NCBI GenBank assembly: GCA_034096865.1
Contig: JAWQFJ010009559.1
Coordinates: 22,501 to 36,129 of the forward strand
Direction: 5' to 3'
DNA from: Theodoxus fluviatilis
Taxonomy: Eukaryota > Mollusca > Gastropoda > Cycloneritida > Neritidae
Length of the DNA stretch: 13,629 nucleotides
Positions within the stretch are counted from its first letter, which is position 1; every line of letters begins with the position of its first letter. Below the pieces are notes generated by a model. It was not told where the DNA came from. It searched no databases and was given only the letters and a program-made list of their open reading frames with translations. Made by a program: the position numbers and the translations under genes. Positions 8,910 to 13,629 of this stretch are shown here, one piece after another.

Positions 8910-10198
8910 GTGATTGCAAAGTACTAAGGCACACAGGTACCCACTGATACAACCAGACTATCATGCACAAATGTGTGGTGGCACAGGAAAAGCCATCAGA
9001 ATTCACTGGATGTATTTGAGACAGAGGCCAAAATAGGTGCAATGGGTCAACCTGGTAAAAAATTAACACTGAACATTTCTAAGCGATTTAATATGCCATA
9101 TGTAAGGAAAAGTGTTGCATAAGCATGTTAACTATCTTCATCCAAGTACCCTGGGCAAAAATACCTAAGGCACCCTTGTAAATTTAACAGATATCTGAAA
9201 TAAAAATCAGACACGTTTTATTTTCCACCTCTTGATATTATATTTCTCTCACATAGAAAATAAATCTTAAATACCAGAATAACTCAGAATCTATGAAAAC
9301 AAGCAGGTCCTCAACCCAAATTCCCTTCCTCAATTCCTCTGAATCTTATCTACATGTACAGCACAGCTACACTCTAAATCTCATGCACGTGAGAGAAGTA
9401 AAAAAAAGAAAAAGTCTGAGTTGTCTCCCCTTGACCACAATCCATGCAGACCTCTGACATAGTGCCCCATTCAGGAAGATCATAGTGACCCTTTTTTTTC
9501 CAGACAAGTTTTACTTTCTTCTTCATTATGACATATTTTTCTCACACACAAAATGCTCACCTTTCCTGCGAGGCTCAGATAATGGGCATAAAAAAAGGTA
9601 CAGGAATACCTAAGTATTGCAACTTGCAGGCCCTCAACCCCAATTCCCCTTCACAAATCCCTCTAACATGTTCATGAAGGGTATCTTGCAGGAGACAGAT
9701 GGACATGCAAGGGTGAGAAGGACCATTTTTTTCAGGCCAGTGAAGAGGGTTAAACCATGTTTTTCAGCTGTTTTCCCAAATTATCTGTGTCTGCTTGCTG
9801 TAAATGTCAAATTGTCCTTCAATCAAGGCATCGACACTGAATGATTTTACTTCATCATAGCTCTGTTACCCTGTCTGTGCGTCACAATGGGTCTTGAAGA
9901 GAAAAATAAATTGACAGTGTAAAAAATGAAATGCATGCTGTCTCATCTTCGTTGCCCTATGAACACTTGGTAAATTAACAATTTAAGTTGTTATTTTTTT
10001 AAGCAGTGTCAGCTACAAAAATGTTGGTTTATGTTCAATCTGGTCTCCTCTATTAAAAAGAAAAAAGTTCAGGCTGACCTACACCACCACCCCTACCCTG
10101 TTGCAGTAATTATAACTATTTATTCCTCACAAATGCATGATGCATATTCACATCAGTACAAAGACAACACCATTCATGTACATACAGTTTGATGCATG
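8910..10198. other. last intron of the GLOD5-like gene, donor-side part
   Basis: AT-rich intron sequence with no coding signal. It contains a diverged local duplication (about 9236-9350 against 9529-9670). No element ends or target duplications were recognised in it. Confidence 0.55.
9236..9670. repeat. diverged direct duplication (two copies about 300 bp apart)
   Basis: TATTTCTCTCACA near 9240 corresponds to TATTTTTCTCACA near 9534. GCAGGTCCTCAACCCAAATT at about 9304-9323 corresponds to GCAGGCCCTCAACCCCAATT at about 9627-9646, followed by similar TTCC-rich and CCTCT stretches. The spacing changes from about 294 to 322 bp across the copies, so indels have accumulated. Either an old tandem duplication or two copies of an unknown interspersed repeat would explain this. 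Confidence 0.55.
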
Positions 10199-10236
10199 CA
10201 CACACACACACACACGAACACACACACACACACACA
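10199..10236. repeat. (CA)n microsatellite
   Basis: CA dinucleotides with one CGAA interruption, flanked on both sides by ATGCAT-type sequence (GATGCATG before, ATGCATATGAATGCATG after). Confidence 0.95.
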
Positions 10237-11453
<1,217 letters not shown>

Positions 11454-11463
11454 TGTGTGTGTG

Positions 11464-11536
<73 letters not shown>

Positions 11537-11563
11537 ACATGCATGCATGCATGCGTGCATGTG
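11454..11563. repeat. (TG)n microsatellite followed by (GCAT)n
   Basis: About 80 bp of TG with one C interruption (near 11470), ending in GCACATGCATGCATGCATGC-type sequence that is self-complementary. The long Cys/Val and His/Thr open frames across it are artefacts. Confidence 0.97.
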
Positions 11564-12074
11564 TGAAGAAATGTCATGTTCAGTGGGTACACATTTGAAT
11601 GCACAGACTTCACTCTCAGGTCTTTCCAATTTCAGAGTGGGGTGGCCCAGTCTAACTCAAAAGTTTCTGACACGGGCATGAAACCACCCTGGCAAGTGAC
11701 ATGAAGATCTTTTTGCCTCAGAATGAATGTTCTGGAAAATGTTCATTGAAGTGTAGACTTCAAAATGTGCATGCATGGTTCTAAATCTATAGCAAAGGAT
11801 GCCCCTTTTTTCCCCTTGGTGCACTTTCCATGATTGAAAAAAAAGTTTAGGGTGGAAGAAAAAAAATATGGTTGGGTCAGGTGACCTTGACCATAACTTT
11901 TCCCCCCCTAAACAGAATGATAAAAAATAAACAGAAAATTCAAAATATACAAATTCAAACCAATCAATATGCTAGAGTATGAATTTAATTATCATAAAAC
12001 ATGCTCAAATGACTGGCAGCTTCATATGAGTTCCACATTGAGTTGCAAGAAAAGGGTAAGTTCACCAAGCTCAG
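11564..12074. other. intron, donor-side part, no gene seen
   Basis: AT-rich intron DNA with homopolymer runs. A single copy of GGTCAGGTGACCTTGACC (about 11875-11892) resembles the TGACCTTGACC motif of the nested element at 7398-8231, but no element ends are visible around it. Confidence 0.5.
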
Positions 12075-12158
12075 GCATTCCAGCCAGCATTCCAGCCAGC
12101 ATTCCAGCCAGCATTTCAGCCAGCATTCCAGCCAGCATTCCAGCCAGCATTCCAGCCA
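12075..12158. repeat. 12-bp intronic minisatellite, seven copies, next to a splice donor
   Basis: Seven head-to-tail copies of GCATTCCAGCCA, one with a T for C (fourth copy). The array begins 12 bp inside the intron from the donor of the exon at 12171-12320. On the minus strand each copy is four codons in frame with the exon, so intron read-through would add a Trp-Leu-Glu-Cys repeat. Confidence 0.95.
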
Positions 12159-12170
12159 TGGTGGACTCAC

Positions 12171-12320
12171 CTTGAAAGTGGTAACCTCCATTCCCATGAC
12201 TTTGCTGTAGAAGTCAATGGTTTTTTTCATGTCCCTTACAGTGATGACAAAGTGGTCCAACCGCTCAATGCGGAATGCAGGTCTGGATGCATGTCTTAAA
12301 GCTGTCTGCAGCAGTGGTGT
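12171..12320 (-). CDS. GLOD5: GLOD5-like VOC protein, first clearly visible coding exon
   Basis: A 50-codon exon between the acceptor TTCTTCTTTTTTCAG and the donor TTCAAG|GTGAGT, phase 0 on both sides. It reads [20 protein letters not shown], then [20 protein letters not shown] and [10 protein letters not shown]. The His of LDHF is the first predicted metal ligand, and [10 protein letters not shown] is the helix-to-strand signature of the first VOC half-module. The first ~20 residues are rich in Arg, Leu and Ala without acidic residues, which could be part of a mitochondrial targeting peptide (weak inference). There is no Met at its start, so the initiation codon must come from an upstream exon. 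An ATG upstream in the same frame (12399-12401) would need the polypyrimidine tract to be coding and is unlikely. Confidence 0.9.
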
Positions 12321-13161
12321 CTGAAAAAAGAAGAAGAAATGTTTGCAATGCAAGGCAATGCAACTGGATGCAAAGCAAAGCCACAAACTGCAAAGCAACA
12401 CAAGTTATGGTCATGCAGAGGACAAAGAACAGCATGCCACAAACAATCAGTTTTCAGTGTAGGGAGAATGGTAGTGGTTTTTGCCAGGATGGCAGTTGGA
12501 TGACAGCCAAAAGTTCCAACCAAGTGATTTATCAAGTTACTGAGTGATCAGTCCAATACTGGTATGCAGCAATTATATAGCAACTAATCATGCATATCTG
12601 AGGCTCAAGTCACTTAAAACTTTACCCCCTTATCATGGAGAGACCATGCTGGTTGAACTTAAACCAGCTCACTGTTTTGAGCTGAGCGGGTGATCATCCC
12701 TGAAGCATGAAGAGACTGATATTGATAACTTTCAGTCTTCTTCTATCTTTTAATAGGGTTGGACTTGAACAATTTGCCATCTACAATCCTGGGTTTTTTT
12801 CTAATACAATCCATCATGAACATGACAATACTCAACAAAACACACATACAGCAGCCGCAGCACAATACCCCTCTCCTCAGCTGGAACCCAGCTGGAACCC
12901 AGAGCTGTTAATCTGACATGGATTCATCTGTAATGGCTGGCATATTCCCACAATTCAAAAGCCATCAACATCATTGTGGATGACTCAAGAAAACTAGGTG
13001 GCCTTTCAAGTTCCATGAATTGAGATGAAAATGAATATGCAAGTGACCTGAGAATCATATTTTCCCCCCTTCAAATGACCATGAATTATGACAATCAGGG
13101 AATTCTCAAGTGATGCCACTGACCACATAATAAATGCAAAACACAATCAGAAAAGACCCAC
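12321..13161. other. upstream intron or 5' region of the GLOD5-like gene
   Basis: No coding exon is supported. Short imperfect hairpins occur at about 12648-12685 (CTGGTT/AACCAG and CAGCTCA/TGAGCTG), and a 12-bp tandem pair CAGCTGGAACCC occurs at about 12879-12902. Short open frames on both strands have no recognisable domain. Confidence 0.5.
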
Positions 13162-13173
13162 CTTTGTTCTCAT
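13162..13173 (-). CDS. GLOD5: candidate initiating micro-exon of the GLOD5-like gene (low confidence)
   Basis: On the minus strand ATG AGA ACA AAG is followed by GTGGGT, a usable donor, and joins in phase 0 to the exon at 12171-12320. This would give the N-terminus [13 protein letters not shown]. The frame is open for about 24 codons upstream, back to a TGA, with no other ATG. Four codons are too few to recognise by similarity, and the 841-bp intron is only inferred. A start exon to the right of the window is equally possible. Confidence 0.22.
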
Positions 13174-13629
13174 TATAAGTATAACAGTCGTCTGCTCTAA
13201 GGGCTGCAGTGGACAGAAATGTCCTTGCTCTAGCTCATTCTCTCACACACAGCAAGTGAGTGTTTGGACAATCATTCCAAAGGTAAAAGTTAAACAGATG
13301 TATTTGCTTTGGACAATGAGCTCAGAACACATGTTTGCTTTCTGTTCAACAAAAAGTAAACAGCTATCCCTGCAGATGCCTAGAGCCCTAAGTTTAAAAG
13401 TATGGTCAAGAGCTGAACATTAGAAATCAGGCACATTAGCCTCTGAGTCTGAAACACAGCAATGTAATTGCACATGTATGCATTAATGTACATGCAGTGT
13501 TTGTTCTTTCAGCTTCAACTTCAAGGCATAAAAAATGTACATCACAAGTGACCTTATCCTTTTTTCATTCTTTTTCCCTGCATCATAGTTTTAGTCATGG
13601 GTTTTCCATTTTGCAAACTGGAACTGTTC
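13174..13629. other. right edge of window, no gene seen
   Basis: AT-rich DNA with no coding signal and no clear repeat. If the candidate micro-exon is real, this would include the 5' untranslated region and promoter of the GLOD5-like gene, but no TATA box or initiator could be assigned. Confidence 0.4.

Noticed and set aside
8585..9069. His/Thr- or Cys/Val-repeat open frames on both strands
   Set aside because: They arise from the TG/CA microsatellite at 8678-8909.
11875..11892. Second copy of the nested element, from a TGACCTTGACC-like motif
   Set aside because: Only about 18 bases match, with no inverted ends, microsatellite or core repeats nearby.

Overview
The window reads as a piece of a metazoan nuclear genome, most likely a mollusc. 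Coding DNA is sparse, split by GT-AG introns, and buried in microsatellites, minisatellites and decayed DNA transposons. The mollusc suggestion is an inference. It rests on an element that combines tandem GACG tetranucleotides with ~160-bp core repeats rich in TGACCTTGACC, a style I associate with bivalve and gastropod genomes. No prokaryotic-style gene, rRNA, tRNA or CRISPR array was seen.

Layout. 1-3576 is a large minisatellite, about 45 bp per higher-order unit, open at the left window edge. 3577-4589 is unassigned DNA. 5086-12320 (minus strand) holds the one gene I recognise, a GLOD5-like glyoxalase-fold (VOC superfamily) protein. Three coding exons are clear: 12171-12320, 10522-10677 and 5086-5211. 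All junctions are phase 0 and all splice sites are consensus. The exons join to 143 codons that keep a His-His-Glu metal triad and end at a TAA. The start codon lies in an upstream exon; a tiny candidate is at 13162-13173, and the true one may be outside the window. A poly(A) signal at 4604-4609 fits the 3' end.

The 5.3-kb last intron of this gene is inflated by a piggyBac-like transposon (5517-8637). It is bounded by TTAA on both sides and by 12-bp terminal inverted repeats that differ at one position. Its transposase, on the minus strand like the host gene, is dead: several frameshifts, two in-frame stops, a 43-bp tandem duplication and a missing segment that should hold the first catalytic Asp. 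A second element (7398-8231) sits inside it just upstream of the transposase start. This inner element has 11-bp inverted ends, a 3' terminal hairpin, a GGAC microsatellite and four TGACCTTGACC-bearing sites, the last three about 160 bp apart, an architecture like the pearl/Helentron-derived elements of molluscs. It also carries many AAGGTCA nuclear-receptor half-sites.

The remaining introns hold TG/CA tracts, a diverged local duplication (9236-9670), a GC-rich hairpin (11103-11162) and a seven-copy 12-bp minisatellite starting 12 bp from a splice donor. The order of events is readable: host gene, then piggyBac insertion, then decay and nested insertion. I see no coordinated multi-gene system; the notable content is the nested transposon structure and the minisatellite.
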